From positions 1 through 64,000 of the forward strand of contig JAFAFA010000141.1 of assembly GCA_023423695.1 (NCBI GenBank): DNA of 64,000 nt, in the 5' to 3' direction. The DNA is from Pseudomonadota bacterium. Its GTDB lineage: Bacteria > Pseudomonadota > Alphaproteobacteria > Azospirillales > Azospirillaceae. A program made the translations under genes and the position numbers. Shown here piece after piece: positions 16,892-24,699 of this stretch. Below the pieces are notes generated by a model. The model ran no database searches. It saw only the letters and a list, made by a program, of their open reading frames with translations, and was not told where the DNA came from. How positions within the stretch are numbered: position 1 is the first letter of the stretch; every line of letters starts with the position of its first letter.

Positions 16892-17173
16892 CTATTCCAC
16901 GAGGTCGGCGTAGTCGGAATGGCGCTTGATGTAGCCGTCGATGAAGGAGCAGAGCGGCAGCGCCTTCTTTCCCTGGGCGCGGACATCCTCCAGGGCACCC
17001 TTCGCCAAGGCCGACCCGACGCCCTTGCCGGACATGCTTTCCGGCACGTGGGTGTGGGTGAAGACGATTTTGCCGTCCCGCAGCTCATACTCCGCCACCG
17101 CGGTGGCGCCGTCGATGGTCAGCTCGTACCGGTTGAGCTGTTCATTGTTCCGCACGGTTTCAGTCACGCTCAT
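16892..17173 (-). CDS. GNAT-like N-acetyltransferase (YjdJ/COG2388 type)
   Basis: Small protein of 93 residues matching the minimal acetyltransferase family exemplified by YjdJ and human GTLF3B-like proteins. It has the strands YELTIDGATAVAEYELRDGKIVFTH, the acetyl-CoA-binding loop MSGKGVGSALAKGALEDVR and the tail PLCSFIDGYIKRHSDYADL. Substrate unknown. It lies convergent to chrR with 24 bp between stops and 54 bp downstream of a short-chain dehydrogenase gene on the same strand. Confidence 0.88.
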   Translation of the reverse strand: MSVTETVRNNEQLNRYELTIDGATAVAEYELRDGKIVFTHTHVPESMSGKGVGSALAKGALEDVRAQGKKALPLCSFIDGYIKRHSDYADLVE

Positions 17174-17227
17174 GGGAGTCCCGCCCTTTCCTGTCCACTC
17201 GTTCGATGACCAACGAATGCCCGAACC

Positions 17228-18013
17228 TCAGCCGACCATCAAGGATTCCGCCCCGTCGATCCAGACCGGCGTGCCGCTGATGTGCTTTGCCCGCTCCGAC
17301 GCCAGGAACAGGGCGAGTTCCGCCACATCGAAGCTGTCGCCTGATTTCCCGTCGGTCAGGGGCACCTTGCCCTCGGGATACTCGATAGGAACCCTCAGGG
17401 ACTCCAGATTGCGGGACTGGGTGTTGTCGGGGATTTCCGTATCGATGATGCCGGGACAGATGGCGTTGACACGGATACGGTCCTTCGCCAGTTCCAGCGC
17501 CAGCATCTTCACCATGGCGACCTGGGCGGCCTTGGTGCAGGAATAGGCGGTGGCGCCGGTGTTGCTGAACACCCGCGTGCCGTTGATCGATGCCGTGACG
17601 ATCACCGACCCGCCGCCCGCCTTCTTCAGATGCGGAACGGCATGGTGCAGCGTCAGGTAGGTGCCGCGCAGGTTGGTGTTGATGGTCCGGTCCCATTCCT
17701 CCGGCGTCAGCTCGTCGATGGCGGCCCAGACGCCGTTGATGCCGGCATTGGCGAAGACGATGTCGATCCGCCCATACTCCGCCGCCAGCCGGTCCACCGC
17801 CTGCCGCATCGCCGCGTCGTCGCCGACATCGGCGGTCAGCGCCAGCGCCTTGCCGCCGGCGGCGGTGATCTCCTCGGCGGTCTTGCGGATCTCGTCCTCG
17901 GTGCGGCTCAGCACCCCGACGCTGGCGCCGGCCTTGGCGAACAACACTGCGGACGCCTTGCCGATCCCCGACCCGGCGCCGGTGACGAGCGCGACCTTCC
18001 CCGACAACTCCAT
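17228..18013 (-). CDS. Short-chain dehydrogenase/reductase (SDR)
   Basis: Classical SDR of 261 residues. The NAD(P)-binding motif TGAGSGIGKA lies at residues 11-20, NAG at about 92 (FANAGING), and the active site is Ser-Tyr-Lys: VTASINGT supplies Ser and ATAYSCTKAAQ supplies Tyr-x3-Lys. The C-terminus HISGTPVWIDGAESLM is the usual SDR end. The chosen ATG at 18013 gives MELSGKVALVTGAGSG; the open frame to 18184 lacks family similarity. Substrate not predictable; an alcohol or 3-oxoacyl group is likely. Confidence 0.9.
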   Translation of the reverse strand: MELSGKVALVTGAGSGIGKASAVLFAKAGASVGVLSRTEDEIRKTAEEITAAGGKALALTADVGDDAAMRQAVDRLAAEYGRIDIVFANAGINGVWAAIDELTPEEWDRTINTNLRGTYLTLHHAVPHLKKAGGGSVIVTASINGTRVFSNTGATAYSCTKAAQVAMVKMLALELAKDRIRVNAICPGIIDTEIPDNTQSRNLESLRVPIEYPEGKVPLTDGKSGDSFDVAELALFLASERAKHISGTPVWIDGAESLMVG

Positions 18014-18329
18014 GACCTTCGGCTCCAAGCAAGACAGAGAGACGGGAAAGCCAACCGTGCGTCCGGCGGTTCGGTTCCCGTCTTCCGCCCGTGTCATAGG
18101 GCGACGCGATAATGATCGGGAGGGAGAAGCGCAGCAGACCGAGCGCGAACGATCACCGCTTCGAGACATAGGGTGTGGTTCCAATGTTCATGCACACATG
18201 CGGTGCCATACGTCAGAGGTCTTGACTCGGACGCTCTGCCTGTTGTGCACTGCAGCATAACCATGAAATGAACCCGAACGGCGGAGGTCAAACGGGGTCG
18301 CCCGCAACATTCCTGACTCTGGAGATGTC
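18014..18329. other. 316-bp intergenic region
   Basis: Divergent region between the SDR gene and the small conserved protein at 18330. It must hold both promoters. A TTGACT at about 18223 on the plus strand is a possible -35 but I find no good -10 at standard spacing. No hairpin, repeat or small gene stands out. Confidence 0.4.
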
Positions 18330-18524
18330 ATGATCGAGTTGCTCTTCGTGGTCTGCCTCGTGTCCAGCCCCGACCGCTGCACCGTCGAACGCCCGTCGTT
18401 CCAGGAGCCCTTCGCCAACGTGATGGCCTGTTCGCGCACAGGCATGTTCCGCGCGGCGGAATGGGCGGAACAGCACCCGAAATACACCGTCCGCCGCTGG
18501 AAGTGCGAGCCGCGTCAGGTCTGA
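18330..18524 (+). CDS. Small conserved hypothetical protein
   Basis: Protein of 64 residues with a hydrophobic N-terminus (MIELLFVVCLVS), three further cysteines and a basic C-terminal PKYTVRRWKCEP. Similar short proteins with an N-terminal VVCL segment, a central MxC and a C-terminal RRWxC occur widely in Alphaproteobacteria; I recall the pattern but no function. GGAG lies a few bases upstream of the ATG, and coding composition matches neighbouring genes. A strong hairpin follows at 18586-18619. Confidence 0.6.
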   Translation: MIELLFVVCLVSSPDRCTVERPSFQEPFANVMACSRTGMFRAAEWAEQHPKYTVRRWKCEPRQV

Positions 18525-18585
18525 CCCCGCGGGCGCACCTCTTCCCGGATAGCGCTTTCCAAGCCGCCCCCGCTTACCCGCACAC

Positions 18586-18619
18586 CCACTCCGAAGGAGG
18601 CCCCCCTCCTTTGGAGTGG
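18586..18619 (+). terminator. Long GC-rich hairpin, possible terminator
   Basis: Two 15-base arms (18586-18600 and 18605-18619) pair throughout except for one G-U pair, around a 4-base CCCC loop. The hairpin lies 62 bp after the small conserved gene and 106 bp before the secreted-protein gene. There is no T-tract after it on the plus strand, so it may be a Rho-dependent or processing element or mRNA stabiliser rather than a classical intrinsic terminator. A 5' leader attenuator for the downstream gene is another reading. Confidence 0.5.
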
Positions 18620-18724
18620 ACGGGTTCAATCCGCATCGGTGATTGTTGTCCGTGCAAATCACTGCGGATCGACGGTCGCGGCCCACCGGCTGCGCCCTGT
18701 GGGCAAGAGGGGGGAATTCCGGGC

Positions 18725-19084
18725 ATGCCAGTTCGCATCGCGCCTGTCTTCGCGGCAATCTTCCTCGGGGTGGCCCTGGCGGCGACGCATCCCGCCGCCG
18801 CCGGTCCGGCCAACGATTATCCCACGGCGGCGCGGGCCGATTACGTGATCGCCTGCATGGCGGCCAACGGCCAGTCGCACATCGTCATGGAGAAATGTGC
18901 CTGCAGCATCGACGCCATCGCCGACCGCATCACCTATGACGACTACACTGCCATCGAAACGGTGAAGGTGATGGCCGATATGCCGGGCGAGCGTGCGGGG
19001 ATCTTCCGCAGTTCCGGCTGGGCCAAGGACCTGATGGACCGCTTCCGCCAGGCCCAGGTCGCCGCCGACCGCCAGTGCTTCTGA
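18725..19084 (+). CDS. Secreted four-cysteine protein near quinoprotein genes
   Basis: Predicted periplasmic protein of 119 residues. A signal peptide (MPVRIAPVFAAIFLGVALAATHPAAAG) is followed by a mature helical domain with cysteines C44, C58, C60 and C118; ACMAANG and KCACSIDAIAD are its distinctive segments. I recall similar proteins near PQQ dehydrogenase genes in rhizobia, but no function is known to me. It is convergent with the SoxYZ-like carrier gene. A G-rich ribosome binding site precedes the ATG at 18725; the longer frame from 18461 would destroy the signal peptide. Confidence 0.7.
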   Translation: MPVRIAPVFAAIFLGVALAATHPAAAGPANDYPTAARADYVIACMAANGQSHIVMEKCACSIDAIADRITYDDYTAIETVKVMADMPGERAGIFRSSGWAKDLMDRFRQAQVAADRQCF

Positions 19085-19108
19085 GGCGCGCCTCTTCGCG
19101 GTTCGGCC

Positions 19109-19918
19109 TCATCCACCCCCGGCCGCCAGCGGAACGGTCTGGGTGAAGGTGGCACCCTTGGTGTCGTGGGCAGTCACCTCCAGGCTGCCACCCGCCACGG
19201 GGACGAAGCTGAAGCGCAGGTTCGGATCCTCGCTGATGGAGATGTCGGTGTCCGCCTCCAGCACCGTTTGCCCGCCGATGCGGATGGCGATGGACTGGAT
19301 GTAATGGGCGGGGATGTAGGTGCGGCTGACCTGATCGAATTGGAGGCCGCTGGCGTTGGGATGGCTGATCAGCAGTTGCGCGTCGGCCCGGTTGCCGACA
19401 CCGGCCGTCTCCGGCAGCTTGACCTTGATGCGGCCGAGCCGCGCCATCGCCTCCTGCGGGTCCTTGAGGGCAGGCGCGGAACAACCGCCGGCCGCCTTGA
19501 CGAAGGCCCGCGTCATCAGCAAGCGCCCATCCTCCGTCTCGCCCACCGCGCTGACGTTGGTGTATTCGTTGACGCGCACGCGGGTCTCGATGGTGCTGCC
19601 GGCGCTGGCCGGGCCGTAGCGGAAGGTCGCCGCCAGCGGCACCGGATTCTTGTCGACCAGCAGCGACAGGGATTTCAGGCGAAGCGAGGGATCGACCTCC
19701 ACCCGCACCGGAACCAGCGCCGCGTCATGGGCGCGCGCCGGGGCGTCGATCCGCATGCGGTCGCCGGCCTCCTCGACCGGACGGTCCTTGAAATACATGT
19801 CGCGCAGCAGGTCCCAGCGTGCGGCATCCTCCGCCGCATCGGTGGCGGCGAGCGCCGGCATGGACAGCATCATCAAGAACCCCGCCAGCAGCGGAATCCG
19901 CATCGGATATCCGGTCAT
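19109..19918 (-). CDS. Quinoprotein dehydrogenase-associated SoxYZ-like carrier
   Basis: Secreted SoxY-SoxZ fusion-like protein of 269 residues. After a signal peptide ending near PALAA, a SoxY-like domain runs to about residue 140 and ends in GGCS (C146), the counterpart of the GGCGG swinging-arm cysteine of SoxY. A SoxZ-like domain (IKVKLPETA, LISHPNASG, IPAHYIQSIAIRIGG, LRFSFVP) completes it. Proteins of this family accompany PQQ-dependent dehydrogenases, with no proven function. It is the last gene of the H4MPT operon, 26 bp after the metallohydrolase. An ATG at 19903 is an alternative start. Confidence 0.85.
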   Translation of the reverse strand: MTGYPMRIPLLAGFLMMLSMPALAATDAAEDAARWDLLRDMYFKDRPVEEAGDRMRIDAPARAHDAALVPVRVEVDPSLRLKSLSLLVDKNPVPLAATFRYGPASAGSTIETRVRVNEYTNVSAVGETEDGRLLMTRAFVKAAGGCSAPALKDPQEAMARLGRIKVKLPETAGVGNRADAQLLISHPNASGLQFDQVSRTYIPAHYIQSIAIRIGGQTVLEADTDISISEDPNLRFSFVPVAGGSLEVTAHDTKGATFTQTVPLAAGGG

Positions 19919-19944
19919 CGCTTCCTCCCTCCCGTATCGCGCTC

Positions 19945-20859
19945 CTATTCCCATTCCAGCTCGGCGAAGGTCGCCGTCACGTTGCGCGGATTGTACACAT
20001 CGAACAACAGCCAGCGGCTCCGTTCATCCTCCGCCACATGGGCGACGGCCTCCTGAATGCTGCCGCCGGCCTTCAGCGCCCGCCGCACCCCCTCCACCAG
20101 CGTGGTCAGGTAGCGCCGTTCAGGATCCAGCGCGCCCGGCCAGTCGACGACGGAGGGGCCGTGGCCGGGGACGGCGCGCACCGCCGGAACGCGCTCCAGC
20201 GCGTCGAGCACCCGCAGCCAGCCCACCGCGCTGCCGTCCACCGCCGGCAGATGGTCGAGAAACAGCAGGTCGCCTGCGAACAACGTCCCGGTCTGCCGGT
20301 CGAAGATGGTCAAATCGTTGTTGGTGTGCGCCGTCGGATGGGCGGTCAGGACGATGATGCGGTCGCCGAGGTCGACCCGCACCTCCTCCCCGACCGGACG
20401 GTCCACCCGCACCGGTGCGATCCCGGCCGCGGCCTCAACGCCAAGTTCGTCGGCCAGCCGGCGCTGGTAGATCTCGATACGGGCGGCCAGCGCGTCCCGC
20501 AGATTGGCGTGGCCGACCACCGGAACCCCGTCGAAGGCGGCGTTTCCGAACACATGGTCGGGATGCATATGGGTGTTGATGACCACGACCGGCGGCTTGT
20601 CGGTCCGGGCGGCGATGGTTTCGCGCAGGCGACGGCCAAGTTCCGGCGTGCCGCCGGTGTCGATGACCGCCACGCCGCTGCCACCCACGATGAAGCCGAT
20701 GTTGGCGGTGTCGCCCCGGTTGTCCGGCGCCGGTTCTGCGATGGCGCCCTGATGGACGAAGATGCCGGGCGCGATCTCCGTCACCGCGAGCGGCTCCGAC
20801 CATGCGGGTGCTGCGGCGGCGAGGGACAGGATCGTGGCAAGGATCAGGCGGACGCCCAT
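19945..20859 (-). CDS. Quinoprotein relay system zinc metallohydrolase (SoxH-like)
   Basis: Secreted metallo-beta-lactamase-fold hydrolase of 304 residues. Signal peptide MGVRLILATILSLAAAAPAWS is followed by the zinc motif H97-x-H99-x-D101-H102 in INTHMHPDHVFGN. Later metal ligands appear in LTAHPTAHTNND and FAGDLLFLDHL, with a final PGHGPSV. The family pairs with SoxYZ-like carriers beside PQQ dehydrogenases; the reaction is unknown. The start overlaps the mfnF stop by 16 bp, so the periplasmic relay is translationally tied to cytoplasmic H4MPT/methylofuran genes, an informative link. Confidence 0.88.
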   Translation of the reverse strand: MGVRLILATILSLAAAAPAWSEPLAVTEIAPGIFVHQGAIAEPAPDNRGDTANIGFIVGGSGVAVIDTGGTPELGRRLRETIAARTDKPPVVVINTHMHPDHVFGNAAFDGVPVVGHANLRDALAARIEIYQRRLADELGVEAAAGIAPVRVDRPVGEEVRVDLGDRIIVLTAHPTAHTNNDLTIFDRQTGTLFAGDLLFLDHLPAVDGSAVGWLRVLDALERVPAVRAVPGHGPSVVDWPGALDPERRYLTTLVEGVRRALKAGGSIQEAVAHVAEDERSRWLLFDVYNPRNVTATFAELEWE

Positions 20860-21929
20860 GCCACCCTCCCCCTCCGGGTTCCGTCCGGCGCCCGGCCGAG
20901 CGCGTTCAACAGGGCCACGGCGACCGCCGGTGCGCAGTCCGCGGCGATGGACCACCAGCATTCCGGCAGAGTGGCCGCTTCCATCAGGAAGCGGTAAGGC
21001 CGGCCGGTGCGCGCCGCCACACGCTCCACCAGGAAGCGGCCGACACCGGCCCCGACCAGGGGCGCTTCGTCGGGTACCGCGCCGCGCGAGGCAACCTGGG
21101 CCAGCCCGTCCTCGATCCTGCGGACCTGACAGTCGATGAAATGGCTGGCGAGCCGGCGCCATGCCGCGTCGCCGCCATTCGCCGGATCGGCGGAATCGGC
21201 TCCGACCATGCGGGCAAGGCGCCGGGCGCTGGCCTCCAGACCCTTGTCGCGGCCGTCGGCGGTCGGGTGGAGGTCAGCCCCCTCCGGCAGGGTGCCGGCA
21301 AGCCGATGGGCATCGGCCATGGTGGCGAAATACTCCGCCATCACGCCGCGCCACACGCCGTTGACGGGAGCCTGCGGGGCGACCGCCATGATGGGGGTGC
21401 GGACGACACCGGTGTAGAGCAGTTCGCCCGTCTCCATCCGTGCCGCGTCGGTGTAGCCCGCGTTTAGGACGCAGCCGGCGGCAAAGGGCACGATGTCGGT
21501 GGTGGTGCTGCCGATGTCGATGAGGATACCCTCCGGCAGCGCCAGGGCGGCCAGCGCGGCCGTGGCATGCCAGTTGGCCGAGGCGACCTCCGCCACCCGA
21601 TTCCGGGTATCGACGGCGGACAGGAAGCCGGCCGGTCCGGCGAACACCTCCAGCGGCACTCCAGGCAAACCGGCGGCCAGCACGTCGAGGATCCGCCCGA
21701 CCCCATCGGCGCGGTCGGCGAACAGATCGACCAGTTCCCCGGTCATGGTGACCGCCACATCCGACAGCGGCCGGTGGCGGCCTGCGACCTCTGTCAGCGT
21801 CCCTTCCAGCCGGTCGAGCCCCTGCCAGAGCGGACAGGGCAGTTGCACCACGTCGATCAGCTCGCCATCGGAGAGCCATGCAGCCTTCAGGTGTGCGCCG
21901 CCGACGTCAAGGCCGAGGGTGAACGTCAT
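20844..21929 (-). CDS. mfnF: Hydantoinase/oxoprolinase-like protein, MfnF-type methylofuran synthesis
   Basis: ASKHA-fold protein of 361 residues matching COG1548. In methanogens MfnF joins the aminomethylfuran phosphate unit to gamma-glutamyltyramine. The N-terminal phosphate-binding loop is TLGLDVGGAHLKAAWL; later loops are TMTGELVDLFADR and IDIGSTTTDIVP. Bacterial methylofuran is the one-carbon carrier of the Fhc complex, and mfnB and mfnE also occur in this window, so a methylofuran role is well supported by context. It overlaps the CitG-like gene by 23 bp and the metallohydrolase by 16 bp. An ATG at 21938 would add three residues. Confidence 0.85.
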   Translation of the reverse strand: MTFTLGLDVGGAHLKAAWLSDGELIDVVQLPCPLWQGLDRLEGTLTEVAGRHRPLSDVAVTMTGELVDLFADRADGVGRILDVLAAGLPGVPLEVFAGPAGFLSAVDTRNRVAEVASANWHATAALAALALPEGILIDIGSTTTDIVPFAAGCVLNAGYTDAARMETGELLYTGVVRTPIMAVAPQAPVNGVWRGVMAEYFATMADAHRLAGTLPEGADLHPTADGRDKGLEASARRLARMVGADSADPANGGDAAWRRLASHFIDCQVRRIEDGLAQVASRGAVPDEAPLVGAGVGRFLVERVAARTGRPYRFLMEAATLPECWWSIAADCAPAVAVALLNALGRAPDGTRRGRVAWASA

Positions 21930-22800
21930 TCCTGCCATCCTTTGCTTCGAGATCCCTGTCCTCCAGCCCATGGGCGAAGAGGCTGGCGACGGTGAGGTCG
22001 GCGGAGGTGCCGGGGTTGATGCCCTGCCACTTCAGCCGCGCATCGAAGGCAAACAGATGGTCGCGCCGGACGGCGTCCGATTTTTCCGCCGCAAGCTGCC
22101 GGCGCACCTCCCGCGCTTCGCTCATCAGGGCCGCCGCCACCGCTTCCCCCTGCTTGCGCAGGACGTGGCTATCGGGAAAGGCCGTCAGGAACTCCAAATA
22201 GACCGCTTCGGCCATCGGTACGGAATCCTTGTCAGTATTCTTGCCATCCAGTGCCCGCGCACGGGCGACGCCGATCCCGAACACGTCGCGATAGCCATCG
22301 GCATATTGGGCGGCGATGCGGTCGCGCGACTTGGCCGCGGCCATGGCGGTGCGCAGATCCACCGTTGCAGGTCCGGCGACGTCATGCTCCGCCGCGCGGC
22401 CCAGCCCGCCGGGAGCGGCAAGACGGATCGCCTCATAGGCGGCTTCGGCGTCCTCCACGCTCAGGTCCTCCAGCACGGCACACACTCTGTCGCGGAGCGG
22501 ACGGGACGGCGGCATCTCCGCGGCGCGGGCCAGCGGGGCGGTCAGAAGCAGAATGCCGAGGTTGGTATTGCAGTTTACCGCCGCCCGTGTGGCCCGCACC
22601 GCCCGCAGGATCCGTTCCCCCACCGCTGCGCTGGGCCTTGTGATCTCCGGCGCCGCGACCTCCGCCGACAGGAGGAAGTCCGCCACCGTCATGCCGTGGC
22701 CGGCGGCGTGCACATGGACGTTCCCGGGCTTCAACGCCATCACCTCCGCCCGGCAGACGGCCATGAACAGTTCCGCTACGCCGGGGCCCATCCCCGTCAC
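21907..22800 (-). CDS. CitG/MdcB-like triphosphoribosyl-dephospho-CoA synthase family protein
   Basis: Protein of 297 residues of the ATP:dephospho-CoA triphosphoribosyltransferase family. Family motifs are ALKPGNVHVHAAGHGM, NCNTNLGILLL, AAPGGLGRAAEHDV and NPGTSADLTVASLF. Citrate or malonate lyase genes are absent, and the gene lies inside an H4MPT operon, as a homologue does in other methylotrophs. A role attaching a ribosyl-phosphate group in H4MPT or methylofuran synthesis is therefore likely but unproven. The GTG at 22800 overlaps the mch stop (GTGA); ATG at 22791 is the alternative. Confidence 0.8.
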   Translation of the reverse strand: MTGMGPGVAELFMAVCRAEVMALKPGNVHVHAAGHGMTVADFLLSAEVAAPEITRPSAAVGERILRAVRATRAAVNCNTNLGILLLTAPLARAAEMPPSRPLRDRVCAVLEDLSVEDAEAAYEAIRLAAPGGLGRAAEHDVAGPATVDLRTAMAAAKSRDRIAAQYADGYRDVFGIGVARARALDGKNTDKDSVPMAEAVYLEFLTAFPDSHVLRKQGEAVAAALMSEAREVRRQLAAEKSDAVRRDHLFAFDARLKWQGINPGTSADLTVASLFAHGLEDRDLEAKDGRNDVHPRP

Positions 22801-23762
22801 CCCCCGAAGGACCGGTCGAGCATACCGGACGCAAGACGCCCGCCATGGAAGCTGCGGCCGGAGTCGAGCGCCGTCACCACCGCCCGGGCCGGCGCGAACA
22901 GCAGCGGGTCGATGGCGTAGAAGTCCTTGTTCACCGCCGCGAACACCTCGGCGAAGGGGCGCCCGTAGTCGCGCGATTCCGTGCTCGGCAGCCGTTGCGC
23001 CAGATCGGCGGCGGCATCGTCGGGGCCGGTGACGAACAGCTGGACGGTGCCGCCGAACAGGATGGCGTCGTTGGTCCGGCCCATCGCCTCGACGAAGCCC
23101 TTGCCCGGCGGCGGCAGCGGCGCCACGCCGATGCCGTCGACGACGTCGTGCAGCGGAAAGCCCAGCGCATGCACCTTGTGCAGGGCGACCTCCAGCACGC
23201 GGGCGACGATCTGGACGGTGCCGGCGAGGCTTGCCGTCGGGGTCAGCACCAGGGTCAGCCGCTCCGGCGCCACCCCGCAATCGGCGGCGATCCGCTCCAC
23301 CAGCGGGGCAGGCGGGACCGTGCCGCTTTCCAGGACCAGGACGGCATGGTCGCCGCTGTCGGCATAGCCCAACTCGTCGAACAGCGTCTCCTTGCGGGCC
23401 ATGGCGCGTCCGGGACCGGAACCCAGCGCGAAGAAGGATCCGGCGTCATCCTTGTGCGACAGGCTCCACCCCGCATACTGGCTGCCCAGGCAGGCGAGCA
23501 CCGGGTCGGTGCTGTGCACCGCCACTTGGAAGGGCCAGCGGTCGGACTGGGTGTCGGCCTGCAGCGTCACTCGGCCGAGGCCGCCCATGCACAGCTCGGC
23601 GATGCGGCGGCCGGCCTCCAGCCCGCCCGGCCGCGCGATTCCGCCATCGACGATGGTCGCGCCGGCAACCCGGTCGATGCCGATCCGCAATCGTGCCGCG
23701 TCGGCGACCAGGGCGGCGGCGAGCGGGGCGGCCAGGGCCGACAGGCTGGGGCGATCCTGCAT
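22797..23762 (-). CDS. mch: Methenyl-H4MPT cyclohydrolase
   Basis: Cytoplasmic enzyme converting methenyl-H4MPT to N5-formyl-H4MPT, 321 residues, typical for Mch. Characteristic segments are GGLGRVTLQAD, STDPVLACLGSQYAGWSLS, GSGPGRAMARKE, LTPTASLAGTVQIVARVLEVALHK and GIGVAPLPPPGKGFVEAMGRTND. The chosen ATG at 23762 overlaps the mtdB stop by one base (TGATG); a GTG codon sits directly in front. It lies between mtdB and the CitG-like gene in a fully overlapping operon. Confidence 0.95.
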   Translation of the reverse strand: MQDRPSLSALAAPLAAALVADAARLRIGIDRVAGATIVDGGIARPGGLEAGRRIAELCMGGLGRVTLQADTQSDRWPFQVAVHSTDPVLACLGSQYAGWSLSHKDDAGSFFALGSGPGRAMARKETLFDELGYADSGDHAVLVLESGTVPPAPLVERIAADCGVAPERLTLVLTPTASLAGTVQIVARVLEVALHKVHALGFPLHDVVDGIGVAPLPPPGKGFVEAMGRTNDAILFGGTVQLFVTGPDDAAADLAQRLPSTESRDYGRPFAEVFAAVNKDFYAIDPLLFAPARAVVTALDSGRSFHGGRLASGMLDRSFGG

Positions 23763-24667
23763 CACGAAGCCTTTCCGGCGATGGTCCGCGCCGCTGCCAT
23801 GGCGTCCTGGAAATCGAAGGCGACGGCGATGCCGCCGGTCTGCATCCGCTCCAGCAGATGGTGCTGGACCTTGAACTTGACGTTCCCGATGGCGAGCGCT
23901 CCGATGCCGACGGCGCCGGAAACCGTAGCTAAGGCGACCCCATCGTCTTGCACGCCGACGCCCTCCACCCCGGCCGGCGGCACCGCGTTGATGTCGGCAG
24001 CCACGCGCAGGCGCTTGGCCGCACGCAGATCATCGGCGGACAGCACCGTGATCCCGGCCTTGCCGCAGGCGAGCACGACCTCCGCCCGTTCCAGGAGATC
24101 CGCCTTGCCGCCGCTCGCCGTGTCGGCGCAGGACAGCGTCACGCCATAACGACGCCCAAACTCCTCCGCCTTGCCCTGCACCGCCGACACGCCGCGGTGG
24201 CTGACGAGGGTGACCTTGCCGCCGGCCTGCGCGGCGATCAGGCCGGCGATGCCGCCGACCACGCCGGTCGCGCCATATACCTGAACGTCCAGCCCAGTGA
24301 GGCCGTCCCGCCCGCTCCGCCGCAGGGCACGCTCCACCACCGCAACCATCGCGGCGGCCGTGGTGAAGGCGCCTGACGGGTCGGCGAAGACCGAGATTTG
24401 GAAGGGCGGAAACATCGCTTTGCGGGCGACGTCCAGCATGTCCAGCGCCATCGCCGCATCGCGCCCGCCGATGAACAGGCCGGTCCGCGCCGCATTCTTC
24501 GGGTCGCGGGAGAACATCGCGTCCTGGGTCAGGGCTTCGACCTGCGCGGTCTCGATGCCGGTGTAGGGGACCACCGTATCGATGCCGGCGTCCACCGCCA
24601 TGTTGACGTCGAACGGGCTGACATTCGCCAGCGGCGTGATCATGTGCAGCACGTAAGGGGCGCTCAT
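23762..24667 (-). CDS. mtdB: NAD(P)-dependent methylene-H4MPT dehydrogenase
   Basis: Cytoplasmic dehydrogenase oxidising methylene-H4MPT to methenyl-H4MPT with NAD or NADP, 301 residues. The N-terminal substrate domain has SPFDVNMAVDAGIDTVVPY and DPKNAARTGLFIGGRD. The Rossmann loop is VYGATGVVGGIAGL near residue 130, followed by LVSHRG. AADINAVPPAGVEGVG and the C-terminal GNVKFKVQHHLLERM are family hallmarks separating MtdB from folate-type enzymes. Second gene of the minus-strand operon, 32 bp after the RFAP synthase gene. Confidence 0.95.
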   Translation of the reverse strand: MSAPYVLHMITPLANVSPFDVNMAVDAGIDTVVPYTGIETAQVEALTQDAMFSRDPKNAARTGLFIGGRDAAMALDMLDVARKAMFPPFQISVFADPSGAFTTAAAMVAVVERALRRSGRDGLTGLDVQVYGATGVVGGIAGLIAAQAGGKVTLVSHRGVSAVQGKAEEFGRRYGVTLSCADTASGGKADLLERAEVVLACGKAGITVLSADDLRAAKRLRVAADINAVPPAGVEGVGVQDDGVALATVSGAVGIGALAIGNVKFKVQHHLLERMQTGGIAVAFDFQDAMAAARTIAGKAS

Positions 24668-24699
24668 GTCCTGCCTCCCTTCAGTTGTTCACCGGCCGC

